DNA of 64,000 bases from Devosia sp. FJ2-5-3 (GCF_029201545.1 NZ_CP104007.1:4128993-4192992), one strand, 5' to 3'. Positions 17,232-26,232 are shown, counted from the stretch's first letter. Notes: generated from the sequence alone by a model not told the origin. Made by a program: numbers and translations.

Positions 17232-20200
17232 ATGCTCAACCGCGGAATGGCCGTATCGGCCATGGCGCTCTTGCTGGCCGTAGCCCCTGCGCTTGCGCAG
17301 GATGAGAATGGCCGGTCCTCCATGGGCGAAAAGCCGATCTGGGTGCGCTACCCGGCCATCGCACCCGATGGCGAGACGCTCAGCTTCACCTATCGCGGCC
17401 GCATTTTCGTGGTCGATGCCGAGGGCGGCCTCGCCGTTCCGCTCACCGCCAATGGCACCTATAGCTATGGCGCGGTGTGGTCGGCCGATTCGGAGCGGCT
17501 CGCCTTCGCGTCCGACCTCAATGGCGATGACGACGTCTACACCACCGATTTTTCGGGCTCGCTCGAGCGCCTCACCTGGTCCTCGGCCAGTGAAGTGCCC
17601 ACCAGCTTTGCGCCGGACGGACAGTCCCTGCTCTATACCGCGCTGCGCCTCGGCGATGCCGAGCAGAGCGTGCAGGGCGCGTTGTCGAGCAAGCCCCAGC
17701 TTTATGCCGTCGACACGGCAAGTGGCCGCGAAAGCCTCATCCTGCCCAATCTGGCCCAGCAGGCACAGTGGAACCGCGCCCAGACGAGGCTCGTCTATAC
17801 CTATAATCCCTCCGGCGACCCCGACGACCGCCAGCACCGCGTGGCGCCCAATGCCCGCCAGATCTGGACCTATGACAAGATCAGCGGCACCCATGAGCCG
17901 GTTTTCGAAGTCGACGGCATCGATCGGCACAACCCGATCTGGAGCGCCGACGGGCTGACGCTGTACTATCTGTCCGAAGCGAGCGGCTGGCTCAATGTGT
18001 GGAAGCGCGATTTGGCGAGCGGCGCGGATACGCAGCTGACGCGCTTCGACGGCGATCCGGTGCGTGACCTGTCGGTGGCCGATGACGGCACGCTGGCCTT
18101 TTCCAATCGCGGCCGCATCTACGTCCAGAAGCCAGGCGCGACCGAGGCCAAGGCCATCGAGTTGCTGACCCTCGAGCAGCGCGCCGGGCGGCGTGACAAT
18201 CTCTATGCCGAAATGGTGCAGGATTTCGTCTCTTCCCCGGACGGCGAGCTCTTCGGCATCGTGGCCAATGCGGATGTGTTCGTGCAGGACGGCGCCGGCA
18301 ATTTCCGGCAAGTGACGGCGACGCCGGGCCAGGAGCGCGACATCGTCTTCTCGCCGGACGGGTCGATGTTGGCCTATGCGGCGCTGCGCGAGCATCAATG
18401 GGGCATTTATGCCGTCGCGCTCAAGGGCGAAGACGAACAGGGGGGCCTCGCCCCGTCCTACGCGGAAATCCCGCTCTATATCCCCGAGGAGGGCAATGCC
18501 TATGTGCCGCGCTTCTCGCCCGATGGCACCAAGCTCGCCTTCGTCGCCGACCGGCGCGAAATCCAGGTCCTCGACCTCGCCAGTGGCGAAGTGACCAAGC
18601 TTTATGGTGAAGGCGATCATTTCTCCCAATATCGCGATGGGGTGATGAATTTTGCCTGGTCGCCCAATTCCCAGGATCTGCTCGTGCCCTGGCGGGCCAT
18701 GGATGGTTCGGAGGCGCACCGCGTCGCCATCGTTCCGGCCGATGGCGGAAGCCGGGCCCAGCCCATCGGCTCGGTGCCCAATCTTTTTGGCGCCACATGG
18801 AGCCTCGATGGCACGCAGATCATCGGCGCCACCACCCTTTATGGGCCGCGCGATTCCCAGCTCCATGCCCAGAGCAGCGACCTCTACCGCATCTTCCTTT
18901 CCGAAGAGGCGCGGCAGGATTTTCTCGAAACCGCTGAAGGCACCGCACCGGGCCTCGACGAGGCCGAGGACGGGACTGCGCTCGCGCGCCGCTACGGCCC
19001 CGACCAGTTCCGCAACAGCCGGCTCGAGGGGCGCCTCACCGCAGGCGAGGACGGCCTGATGACCATGTGGCCCCTGCCCGATCTGCAGAATCTGCTCGCG
19101 GTCAGCGCCGCGGGTGGCGACAGCTATGTGCTCGAAACCATCAGCCTTGCCGATGGCAGTGTGACCACGTTCGGCAGTTTCGAGGCCCCGGGGCTGCAGG
19201 CCCTCTCCTTCGTGCGGGATCTGGGCGTCATCGACGCGCGGGTCAATGGCGCCATATTGCGCGTGCCACTGGCGGCGCCCGACCAGATCGCCATGATCAG
19301 CTCGCGGCTGTTCTACTCCCGCGACGCCGATAGCGCCCGCATCGCCGGTTTCGAGCAGGCCTGGGCCGATGCGAAATATCGCTATTACGACGCCGAGCAC
19401 GAAGGGCGGGACTGGGATGCGATCGGGGCGAAATATCGCGCCTATCTCTCCTCCATCGCCAGCGACCGCGAACTGCGCGAATTGATCTCGGCCATGTATG
19501 GCGAGCTCTCGGCCTCGCACATGTTCACCGGCTATCGCGGCATGGAGGCGGCGCGCCAGGATCTGGGCAACAATAATGACGCGCTCGGCGTCTATATCGA
19601 CCATGGCTATGACGGCCCGGGCCGGCGCGTTGCCGCCATCCTGCCGGGCGGCCCGCTCGACCGGCGCAGCATCGATATCGCGCCGGGCGACATCATCGCC
19701 TCGGTCAATGGACGCGATGTTCCTGAGGCCGGCGGGCTCGATCGCCTGCTCGACCTCAATGTCGGCCGCCCTGCCCTTGTCGGGGTCAAGGATGCCGAAA
19801 CCGGGGACGACCGCTTCTATACGGTCTCCCCGATCGACCAGAACGCCGAAATTGCGCTGGCCAAGACCCGCCTCATCGATGCGCGGCGCGAAATGGTGGC
19901 GCGCCTCTCAAACAGCTGCGTTGCCTATCAATATGTGCCCGACATGGACGAGGCGGCCTATCTCGACCTCCTGGGCAATCTCAGTGCCCAGCGCGGCATC
20001 GCCCGGGCGGCCCTGATCGACGTGCGCTCCAATGGCGGGGGCAATCTCACCCGTGAGCTCATCACCCTGCTCACCGGGCAGGCCTATGCCAGCGTCGGCC
20101 GCAATGATGGCCCGCAGGATGTCGAGCCCAATAATCGCTGGGTCTGGCCCAGCGCGGTTCTCGTCGATTCCTTCGGCTATTCGGACGGCTCGGTCTTCCC

Positions 20201-20495
20201 TCAGGCCTATCAGGACAATGCCATCGGCCCGCTGGTCGGCGACATCGTGCTCAATACCGGCACGGCCGTCGATTATGTCCGCAGTGCGGTGGTGCCCGGC
20301 CTCGTCTATGGCCTGCCGGTCCTGCCCAATCGGCGCATGGATGGCAGCTATTACGAGAACTTCGTCATCGAGCCGGAAATCCACGTGCCGTTCAATCCGA
20401 ACGCGGCCGGACTCAACACCGACCCGCAGCTCGAAGCGGCGCTGGCGGCCATCATGGCCGAGATCGGCGCAGACGCCGATTGCCGTATCTACTGA
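17232..20495 (+). CDS. secreted tricorn-like serine protease
   Basis: 1087 residues with a signal peptide ending at ALAQ. Residues about 30-650 hold repeated propeller blades (PDGETLSF, SADSERLAF, SPDGSMLAY, SPDGTKLAF). A helical region and a PDZ-like domain follow (DIIASVNGRDV, near 830). The last 200 residues form an S41-type catalytic domain. Candidate catalytic residues are His763 (SASHMF) and Ser984-Asp985 in YSDGSVFP, matching the tricorn layout. It probably degrades peptides in the periplasm. The ATG at 17232 with GGGGGA upstream begins the signal peptide. Followed by a strong terminator. Confidence 0.87.
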   Translation: MLNRGMAVSAMALLLAVAPALAQDENGRSSMGEKPIWVRYPAIAPDGETLSFTYRGRIFVVDAEGGLAVPLTANGTYSYGAVWSADSERLAFASDLNGDDDVYTTDFSGSLERLTWSSASEVPTSFAPDGQSLLYTALRLGDAEQSVQGALSSKPQLYAVDTASGRESLILPNLAQQAQWNRAQTRLVYTYNPSGDPDDRQHRVAPNARQIWTYDKISGTHEPVFEVDGIDRHNPIWSADGLTLYYLSEASGWLNVWKRDLASGADTQLTRFDGDPVRDLSVADDGTLAFSNRGRIYVQKPGATEAKAIELLTLEQRAGRRDNLYAEMVQDFVSSPDGELFGIVANADVFVQDGAGNFRQVTATPGQERDIVFSPDGSMLAYAALREHQWGIYAVALKGEDEQGGLAPSYAEIPLYIPEEGNAYVPRFSPDGTKLAFVADRREIQVLDLASGEVTKLYGEGDHFSQYRDGVMNFAWSPNSQDLLVPWRAMDGSEAHRVAIVPADGGSRAQPIGSVPNLFGATWSLDGTQIIGATTLYGPRDSQLHAQSSDLYRIFLSEEARQDFLETAEGTAPGLDEAEDGTALARRYGPDQFRNSRLEGRLTAGEDGLMTMWPLPDLQNLLAVSAAGGDSYVLETISLADGSVTTFGSFEAPGLQALSFVRDLGVIDARVNGAILRVPLAAPDQIAMISSRLFYSRDADSARIAGFEQAWADAKYRYYDAEHEGRDWDAIGAKYRAYLSSIASDRELRELISAMYGELSASHMFTGYRGMEAARQDLGNNNDALGVYIDHGYDGPGRRVAAILPGGPLDRRSIDIAPGDIIASVNGRDVPEAGGLDRLLDLNVGRPALVGVKDAETGDDRFYTVSPIDQNAEIALAKTRLIDARREMVARLSNSCVAYQYVPDMDEAAYLDLLGNLSAQRGIARAALIDVRSNGGGNLTRELITLLTGQAYASVGRNDGPQDVEPNNRWVWPSAVLVDSFGYSDGSVFPQAYQDNAIGPLVGDIVLNTGTAVDYVRSAVVPGLVYGLPVLPNRRMDGSYYENFVIEPEIHVPFNPNAAGLNTDPQLEAALAAIMAEIGADADCRIY

Positions 20496-20503
20496 AAGCA
20501 AAA

Positions 20504-20529
20504 AGGGCGCCCCGATGGGCGCCCTTTTT
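20504..20529. terminator. bidirectional Rho-independent terminator
   Basis: Perfect 9-bp stem AGGGCGCCC / GGGCGCCCT with loop CGAT, T-run on the plus side and A-run on the other. It sits between the convergent protease and RidA genes. Confidence 0.9.
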
Positions 20530-20550
20530 CCAATCTTCGAGAGAAACCAG

Positions 20551-20940
20551 TCAGGATTTGGCGGCGCCGATGCGGGCGGTCACTTCGATCTCGATCTTCA
20601 TGCCTTCCTCGATCATCTGCACGATGAGCATGGAGGCGGCCGGGCGGATGTCCTTGAACACGGGGCCCACGGCCGCGACGACCTCGTCCACGAGCGACCG
20701 GTCGCCGACATAATAGACCACCCGCACCGTGTCCTCGATGGAGGAGCCAGCTTCCTTCAGCGCCTTGTCGATGGTGGCCAGCGCATTCCTCGCCTGCTCG
20801 CCCACGCCCTCGGGCATGGTCATGGTGGCGTAATCATAGCCGGTCGTGCCGGACACATAGATCGTGTCCTCGTGGCGGACGGCACGGGAATAGCCAAAGG
20901 TCGCTTCAAAGGGCGAGCCGGTGGAGATGCGCTGCACCAT
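20551..20940 (-). CDS. RidA family protein
   Basis: 129 residues of the RidA/YjgF/UK114 family (VSGTTGYDY, then PAASMLIV and KIEIEVTA). Classical RidA hydrolyses reactive enamines/imines made by PLP enzymes. The usual catalytic Arg of RidA proper (in the PAR motif) is not obvious here, where the segment reads IRPAASM, so this may be one of the Rid2-7 subgroups. It sits 3 bases after a GNAT gene and downstream of leuD, forming a likely operon. Confidence 0.85.
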   Translation of the reverse strand: MVQRISTGSPFEATFGYSRAVRHEDTIYVSGTTGYDYATMTMPEGVGEQARNALATIDKALKEAGSSIEDTVRVVYYVGDRSLVDEVVAAVGPVFKDIRPAASMLIVQMIEEGMKIEIEVTARIGAAKS

Positions 20941-20943
20941 GGA

Positions 20944-21369
20944 TCAATCCAATCGTTTCATGAAAAAATAGCGGGTATGCCCGGGCGGACTGTCTTCGAG
21001 CCGGCCAAATTCGGTGTAGCCGAGCTTTTGGTAAAAGCCGGGTGCCTGGAACGAGGTGGTGTCGAGCCGCAGGCCGACACAGGAGTTTTCCCGTGCCAGC
21101 GCTTCGGCCCGCGCCATCAGCGCCGCGCCGATCCCGGTCCCGCGATAGGCCTCTGGAATATGCAGCAGATCGATGTGGATCCAGCCATAGGCGATGCGGG
21201 CGGAGAGGCCCCCCTCGGTCTCGCCCGCCTCGTTCTTGAGGGCCAGAACGAAAGACGAAGGAGCGGTGAACCGCCCCTCCGTCTGGATTTCATTATACTC
21301 GACAAGACCGTTGAGGATGATGTCGTGGGACTTGGGACTGGGGCCCTCTTCCAGAACGATCCTTGCCAT
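20944..21369 (-). CDS. GNAT family N-acetyltransferase
   Basis: 141 residues with the acetyl-CoA binding motif A YRGTGIGAALMARAEALA and a C-terminal FYQKLGYTEFG. The substrate is unknown. The gene is 3 bases from leuD and 3 bases from the RidA gene, so the three are almost certainly co-transcribed. Confidence 0.88.
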   Translation of the reverse strand: MARIVLEEGPSPKSHDIILNGLVEYNEIQTEGRFTAPSSFVLALKNEAGETEGGLSARIAYGWIHIDLLHIPEAYRGTGIGAALMARAEALARENSCVGLRLDTTSFQAPGFYQKLGYTEFGRLEDSPPGHTRYFFMKRLD

Positions 21370-21372
21370 ATT

Positions 21373-21978
21373 TTACAGCCAGGGACGCTCGGAGGCCATC
21401 TTGCCTTCGAAGGAGGTGATGGCCGGGTCGGACTTCAGCGTGCCGGCGATATCGTCGAGGCCTTCGAGCAGGATCTGCTTGCGGGACGGGTCGATATCGA
21501 AATGCAGCGTGCCGCCATCGGGCCCCTGGATGGTCTGGGCCTCGAGATCGATGGTCAGGGTGGCGTTGGAGCCACGCTCGGCATCGTCGAGCAGGAGTTT
21601 CAGCTGCTCGGGCGACACCACGATGGGCAGGATGCCGTTCTTGAAGCAATTATTGTAGAAGATGTCGGCAAAGCTGGTGGAGATCACGCAGCGCACGCCG
21701 AAATCGAGCAGGGCCCAGGGGGCATGCTCGCGGCTCGACCCGCAGCCGAAATTGTCACCGGCGATGACGATCTTGGCATTGCGATAGGCCGGCTTGTTGA
21801 GAATGAAACCGGGGTTTTCCGAGCCGTCCTCATTATAGCGCATTTCCGAGAACAGGGCCGTGCCCAGTCCGGTGCGCTTGATGGTCTTGAGGTACTGCTT
21901 GGGGATGATCATGTCGGTGTCGATATTGATGATCGGCAGCGGCGCCGCGACACCCGTCAAAGTGGTGAATTTATCCAT
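21373..21978 (-). CDS. leuD: 3-isopropylmalate dehydratase small subunit
   Basis: 201 residues. With LeuC it isomerises 2- to 3-isopropylmalate. Family signatures: [15 protein letters not shown] near the start and [17 protein letters not shown] in the middle. ATG at 21978 rather than 22032, because the protein normally starts about 15 residues before the IDTD motif. LeuC is not in this window. First gene of a leuD-GNAT-RidA unit. Confidence 0.95.
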   Translation of the reverse strand: MDKFTTLTGVAAPLPIINIDTDMIIPKQYLKTIKRTGLGTALFSEMRYNEDGSENPGFILNKPAYRNAKIVIAGDNFGCGSSREHAPWALLDFGVRCVISTSFADIFYNNCFKNGILPIVVSPEQLKLLLDDAERGSNATLTIDLEAQTIQGPDGGTLHFDIDPSRKQILLEGLDDIAGTLKSDPAITSFEGKMASERPWL

Positions 21979-22092
21979 GGATAGGGACCTCGCTTTGCCA
22001 TGGGTCTTTGCGCAAAGCGGGCCCGGGGTCAAGTCGGCAGGGCCCGAAAGCGTTCGGTCGACAGGCGCGGAAGGTGCTGCCGGCGCCTTGGG

Positions 22093-23073
22093 CTACGCTC
22101 CGCCGATGAGGATGCCGGCGGCCAGCACCAGGCTTCCCCCCAGCACCACCTGCAGCACGGCCCGCCAGAACGGGGTCTGCATGAAGCGTTTCTGGATATA
22201 GGCGATGGCCCAGAGTTCGACCAGGACGACGAAGATCGCAAGACCGGTGGCGAGGGTGAAATCGGGGATGAGATAGGGCAGCGCATGCCCGAGCCCACCC
22301 AGCGCCGTCATGATGCCGGCCGCCAGCCCGCGCTTGATCGGCGAGCCGCGCCCGGTCAGCTTGCCGTCATCGGAGGCCGCCTCGGTAAAGCCCATGGAAA
22401 TGCCCGCGCCCACCGCCGCGGCGAGGCCGACGAGAAAAGTCTGCCAGGTGCTGCCGGTGGCGAAGGCCGCCGCGAAAACCGGCGCCAGGGTCGAAACCGA
22501 GCCGTCCATCAACCCCGCCAGCCCTGGCTGCACATAGGTCAAAACAAACTGGCGATGGCTTTCGGCCTTTTCGCTCTCCATCCCGTCCTTGCCCACCAGC
22601 TGCTCGTCGAGCTTGTCGGCTGCCTTGGCGTGGCCGCGCTCCTGGGCTGCCAGATCGCCCAGAAGCTTGCGGATGTCGGCGTCGCTCACCTCCTGTGCGG
22701 CGGCGAGATAGAAGCGATAGGCGCCATCCTCCATTTCCCAGACCTGCTGGCGCGCCTGCTCGAGGCTGAGCGTCTTCATCAGCCAGATCGGCTTGCGGGT
22801 GAGAAAGCCGCGCACATGCTCGCGCCGGATCGGCACGAGGCGCTTGCCGAAGCGGGCGACGTAAAGATCGAGGAGGCGCCGGCGATGCTCGTCCTCTTCG
22901 GCCGCCATGGCTTCGAGCAGCGCCGCGGACCCCGGATAATTGGGGGCCAGCCGCGTCGCCAGCTCGGAATAGATCCGCCCGTCCTCTTCCTCGGCGGCTA
23001 CCGCCAGGGACAGGATTTCGCGCTCGGAGAGGGAGGAAAACTCACGCCTTGTGTCACGCAGCAGGGGAAACAT
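22093..23073 (-). CDS. mbfA: membrane-bound ferritin MbfA (erythrin-VIT1 family)
   Basis: 326 residues. The N-terminal ferritin-like domain (about 10-150) has paired carboxylate/His motifs (AAEEEDGRIY, AAEEDEHRRRLL, MEDGAYRF, AQERGHAK). The C-terminal membrane domain (about 170-326) resembles the VIT1/CCC1 iron transporter (GLMDGSVSTLAP, GISMGF). In Agrobacterium and Bradyrhizobium MbfA exports iron and protects against iron and peroxide stress. The ATG at 23073 is chosen; an in-frame extension to 23253 runs through the Irr boxes and is rejected. Tandem Irr-type operators lie just upstream. Confidence 0.93.
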   Translation of the reverse strand: MFPLLRDTRREFSSLSEREILSLAVAAEEEDGRIYSELATRLAPNYPGSAALLEAMAAEEDEHRRRLLDLYVARFGKRLVPIRREHVRGFLTRKPIWLMKTLSLEQARQQVWEMEDGAYRFYLAAAQEVSDADIRKLLGDLAAQERGHAKAADKLDEQLVGKDGMESEKAESHRQFVLTYVQPGLAGLMDGSVSTLAPVFAAAFATGSTWQTFLVGLAAAVGAGISMGFTEAASDDGKLTGRGSPIKRGLAAGIMTALGGLGHALPYLIPDFTLATGLAIFVVLVELWAIAYIQKRFMQTPFWRAVLQVVLGGSLVLAAGILIGGA

Positions 23074-23086
23074 CAGGCCCTCACAG

Positions 23087-23124
23087 TTTAGAATGATTCC
23101 AATATTACTTAGAACCATTCTAAA
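23087..23124 (-). promoter_or_regulatory. tandem Irr (ICE) boxes upstream of mbfA
   Basis: Two copies of the iron-control element: TTTAGAATGATTCCAA (23087-23102) and TTAGAACCATTCTAAA (23109-23124). The second is a near-perfect TTAGAA-N3-TTCTAA palindrome. They begin 14 bases from the mbfA start and match the Irr consensus of Rhizobiales. Irr repression under low iron is expected; the divergent gene at 23213 could also be affected. Confidence 0.75.
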
Positions 23125-23212
23125 CTTGCTGCAAGCCGTTTTCCGCCTGCGACATGCAGCGGGCTTGAGGCCGGTCGCGCTCTGGGCTAAGCGATGCACA
23201 GGAGACCCGCCA

Positions 23213-23602
23213 ATGGCCAATCGGGCTGACATCACTATCAAGGAGCTTGGCACCGTTCTGGCGGTGCTGGCGCTTTATGTGCTTGTCCTGCTCACTCCGC
23301 TGCACCAGGCGGCGGGCCTGCAGCGCGATCTCTCGGCGATGGGTTTTGAAACGCTCGCCAGCTGGTCGGCCTGCCAAAGCCTGGCCGAGGACGAGACGGG
23401 CGATCCGCTCGCCGCCCCTGCCGTGAAATGCCCGGCGGCCAGCCTGGGCAAGACCGGCCTCGCCACTGGCGTGCCGCCGGTGCTGCTCATCGAAACCCCC
23501 GGCCGGGCCGAGATCGTCTTTTATGCCGATGCGGGCGACAGCCACCCGCTCCGCCTGCCCGACCATTTCGGGCAATCGCGCGCCCCTCCAGCAGCGGTCT
23601 GA
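23213..23602 (+). CDS. DUF2946-like small membrane-anchored protein
   Basis: 129 residues with one N-terminal hydrophobic segment (VLAVLALYVLVLLTP), then a soluble region with two Cys (SACQSL, VKCPAA). The layout and position resemble DUF2946-type proteins that accompany copper genes. The ATG at 23213 has GGAG upstream. It precedes PCuAC and SCO1 by 56 bases on the same strand, so a copper-related role is inferred from context. Confidence 0.65.
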   Translation: MANRADITIKELGTVLAVLALYVLVLLTPLHQAAGLQRDLSAMGFETLASWSACQSLAEDETGDPLAAPAVKCPAASLGKTGLATGVPPVLLIETPGRAEIVFYADAGDSHPLRLPDHFGQSRAPPAAV

Positions 23603-23658
23603 TTTTTTAGCCCTGGTCCACTGGCCAGGTCCGATAATCCCGTTCTGGAGATCAACAA

Positions 23659-24186
23659 ATGATCCGTCTTTTCGCGCGCGCCCTGCTGGCGTCGACCCTT
23701 GCCCTTTCCCCCATCGCCGTTTCCGCCCATGAGGCCGGCGCCAAGCCCGCCCATGGCGCCGAGGCCCATGCGCCTGCCGGCCCCCTCGTCACACTCGGCG
23801 ATCTCGAAATTTCCGGTGCCTTCACCCGCGCCACCCTGCCCAATGCCCCGGTGGGCGGCGGCTTTCTGACCATCACCAACAAGGGCGCCGCGGCCGATCG
23901 GCTGGTCAGCGCCACAGCCCCCATCGCCAAGGAAACCCAGATCCACGAAATGGCGCTCGAAGGCGATGTCATGAAGATGCGCCAGCTCACGGACGGCATC
24001 GAGATCGCAGCGGGCGAGACCGTCACGCTCGCACCGGGCGGGCTTCACATCATGTTCATGGGTCTCAACACCGCGCTGGTCGAAGGCGAAAAAGTGCCGG
24101 TGACGCTGACCTTTGAAAAGGCCGGGACCATCACCGTCGATCTCGCCATCGGCGCCGCTGCCGCCGCCAAGTCCATGGGGCATTAG
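23659..24186 (+). CDS. periplasmic copper chaperone PCuAC
   Basis: 175 residues with a signal peptide ending near VSA and a His-rich N-terminal segment (HEAGAKPAHGAEAH). The PCu(A)C domain carries the copper site: HEM, then M, then HIMFM, in the H-M-x10-M-x21-H-x-M type spacing. It delivers Cu(I) to the CuA/CuB sites of haem-copper oxidases. It is 2 bases upstream of SCO1, the usual partner. Confidence 0.92.
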   Translation: MIRLFARALLASTLALSPIAVSAHEAGAKPAHGAEAHAPAGPLVTLGDLEISGAFTRATLPNAPVGGGFLTITNKGAAADRLVSATAPIAKETQIHEMALEGDVMKMRQLTDGIEIAAGETVTLAPGGLHIMFMGLNTALVEGEKVPVTLTFEKAGTITVDLAIGAAAAAKSMGH

Positions 24187-24188
24187 CA

Positions 24189-24782
24189 ATGGCAAAACCC
24201 CTCTCCCGCCTGCGCCTCGTCCTCTGGGTCGTGGTGGCCGCTTTTGCGGTCACCGCCACCGGCCTTTATCTTTTCGGCGCCACCCGCCCCACCGAAGCCG
24301 CCGGCATCGGCCATGGCGATTATGTCCTCACCACCGCCGATGGCCAGAGCTTTACCCGCGAGAATTTCAACGGCCATCCCTCGGCGCTGTTTTTCGGCTT
24401 CACCCATTGCCCCGATGTCTGCCCCACCACGCTGGCGGAAATGACCGCCTGGAAGGCGGCGCTGGGCGATGACGGCAAGGATCTCAAAGCCTATTTCATC
24501 ACCGTCGATCCCGAGCGCGACACGCCCGAGATCATCGGCGATTATGTCGCCTGGACCGATTTCGTCACCGGCCTCACCGGCACGCCCGAAGAAATTGCCA
24601 AGGCCACCAAGGCCTGGGCCGCCTTCGCCGAAAAAGTGCCGCTCGAGAATGGCGACTACACCATGGACCACACCGCCTCGGTGTTTCTGCTCAACCGGGA
24701 CGGCGAATTCGAAGGCACCATCGCCTTCCGCGAAAACACCGACACGGCCATCGGCAAGCTGCAAAAGCTGATCAAGGGCTGA
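24189..24782 (+). CDS. SCO1/SenC copper metallochaperone
   Basis: 197 residues with an N-terminal membrane anchor (about 8-30) and a thioredoxin fold. The copper site CPDVCP and distal His (YTMDHTAS) are present. It matures cytochrome oxidase together with PCuAC. In some alphaproteobacteria this gene (senC/prrC) sits inside the regB-regA operon; here it does not. Confidence 0.93.
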   Translation: MAKPLSRLRLVLWVVVAAFAVTATGLYLFGATRPTEAAGIGHGDYVLTTADGQSFTRENFNGHPSALFFGFTHCPDVCPTTLAEMTAWKAALGDDGKDLKAYFITVDPERDTPEIIGDYVAWTDFVTGLTGTPEEIAKATKAWAAFAEKVPLENGDYTMDHTASVFLLNRDGEFEGTIAFRENTDTAIGKLQKLIKG

Positions 24783-25119
24783 GGCAGGGCCCAGAACATC
24801 ACCCCCTCCCAACCTCCCCCTTCAAGGGGGAGGTGCTGATCGAGTGTGGGGTGAGAATGTCGATCGACTATCCTCCCATGGCAGGATCAGGAATGCCGAA
24901 GCATCCCACCCACCGGCAGACACCCTCCCCCTTCGAGGGGAGGGTTGGGGAGGGGGGATGAGAGCCCCGATTGTTATCGCTCCCCGCGCAATCCCCCGCC
25001 TTCCCTTGGGCTCGACCCGAGGGCCTCCATCCACGCGCAATTGCCACTATTTGGGCTCGCCGAGTGGCGCTCGATTGACTGATACGGGCCAATCAAACGC
25101 CCATGATGAACACGCGACC
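24783..25119. other. 337-base gap filled with repeats
   Basis: No credible gene. Holds the two palindromic units at 24813-24944 and a third unit at 25004-25023 (CCTTGGG...CCGAGGG, loop CTCGA), which recurs at 32273-32293. Confidence 0.65.
24813..24944. repeat. pair of CCTCCCC...GGGGAGG palindromic repeats
   Basis: Hairpin units at 24813-24833 and 24923-24944 share the same stem design with short AT-containing loops. The same unit recurs at 32125-32145 and 32402-32422. They lie in the gap after SCO1 and look like REP-type dispersed intergenic repeats. Confidence 0.7.
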
Positions 25120-25842
25120 TCACCCCAGCCGCGGATCACCCGCAAAATCAGCCCGCGAAAACTCCATGCTCTGTCGCGGGAATTCACGCACCGCCTGGAC
25201 GAACCCCGCCCCGACCCGCAATTTCCAGGTCTGCCGCGCGGTCGGCGCCGGGGCGGCGAAGGCCGTGCAGGCCAGCACCGCCAGATTACTCCCCGCGCCC
25301 GGATCGCGCACCGACGCATAGCGAATGACCGAAACATCCTCCGCCCGAGCCGCATCGGCCAAGTTCTGGCAATCGGAATAGTCGACGGAATCGCGCCAGT
25401 TCCCCGCATCCGCCATCGCCGCATGGGTCAGGTCCACCGCCCGCTCCACCGCCAGCAGCGCTGAAAACGCCGTATAATCCGTGGCATTGGCCGGCAGGGG
25501 CGTCGACGGCGATTCGGCAAAGAACAGGAGCCGATAGAACGCCATCTCGGCCAGCGCCGTCTCCACCGTCTCGGCGCAATAGAACACCCCTTGCGTCCTG
25601 CCGGCGCGGCGAAAGCGCGAGCCATGGGGATAGACGGCGCCATAGCGAAACGGGGTTGCGAGGAGATAGTCGAGCCCCCGGCATTCGGGCGGCAGGCTGG
25701 GCTTGCTCTCTTCCAAAACGGCTTCGAGCATTTCCTGCTCGGCGAGGCTGTCCACCAGTTTGAGGGTCGAGACCAGATGCTGGGCCTCGACCAGCCGCCA
25801 GGCCGGGCCGCGATAGGGCGAGATAGCTTGAGGAGCGATCAA
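25120..25842 (-). CDS. RES-domain toxin of a Res-Xre module
   Basis: 240 residues matching the RES domain (conserved Arg/Glu/Ser: PFRY, ETALAEM, DYTAFSAL). Characterised RES toxins deplete NAD+. The start is TTG at 25842, with no in-frame ATG near the N-terminus. It lies 12 bases downstream of the Xre/MbcA antitoxin gene. Length is typical. Confidence 0.83.
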   Translation of the reverse strand: MIAPQAISPYRGPAWRLVEAQHLVSTLKLVDSLAEQEMLEAVLEESKPSLPPECRGLDYLLATPFRYGAVYPHGSRFRRAGRTQGVFYCAETVETALAEMAFYRLLFFAESPSTPLPANATDYTAFSALLAVERAVDLTHAAMADAGNWRDSVDYSDCQNLADAARAEDVSVIRYASVRDPGAGSNLAVLACTAFAAPAPTARQTWKLRVGAGFVQAVREFPRQSMEFSRADFAGDPRLG

Positions 25843-25854
25843 GAAGACGCGGCC

Positions 25855-26232
25855 CTAAAGCGGCGCGCGGCGCGCATCGAGATAGGCGAGCACCTCGACC
25901 AATCCTGCAATCGAGGCGATCCTGTCGATCGGCCTGCCGCCCAGCGCGCTGTTTTCTCCCACCATCCAGCCGCGGATGACGGCGGCATCGCCCCCGGCAA
26001 TGGCGTCGAGCGAGCGAAACGCCCGGATCAGCAGAACGGAAAGCTCGAAGGGTTTTCCGTCCGCGTCGAGAATGTAATTGCCGTTGCGCATGCGCGAAAT
26101 CGTCGGCTCGCTGGTGCCGATGGTCTGGGCCAGACGTCGCGCGCTCAATCCCAGTGCTTCTGCCGCGCGCAGCACGGCCTTGGTCACCACACCTGCCTTG
26201 TTGGTTTCGGCCGCGACAGCAAGAACGGGCAT
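25855..26232 (-). CDS. Xre/MbcA/ParS-type antitoxin
   Basis: 125 residues. The N-terminal part carries a helix-turn-helix (LSARRLAQTIGTSEPTISRM). The C-terminal MbcA/ParS region has LLIRAFRSLDAIAGG and GWMVGENSALGGRPID. It should neutralise the RES toxin and repress the operon. AGGAG precedes the ATG. A short palindromic cluster lies upstream (26256-26267). Confidence 0.87.
   Translation of the reverse strand: MPVLAVAAETNKAGVVTKAVLRAAEALGLSARRLAQTIGTSEPTISRMRNGNYILDADGKPFELSVLLIRAFRSLDAIAGGDAAVIRGWMVGENSALGGRPIDRIASIAGLVEVLAYLDARRAPL

Noticed and set aside
17178..19604. 808-residue frame antisense to the tricorn-like protease
   Set aside because: The protease frame has a signal peptide and catalytic motifs; the antisense frame has none.
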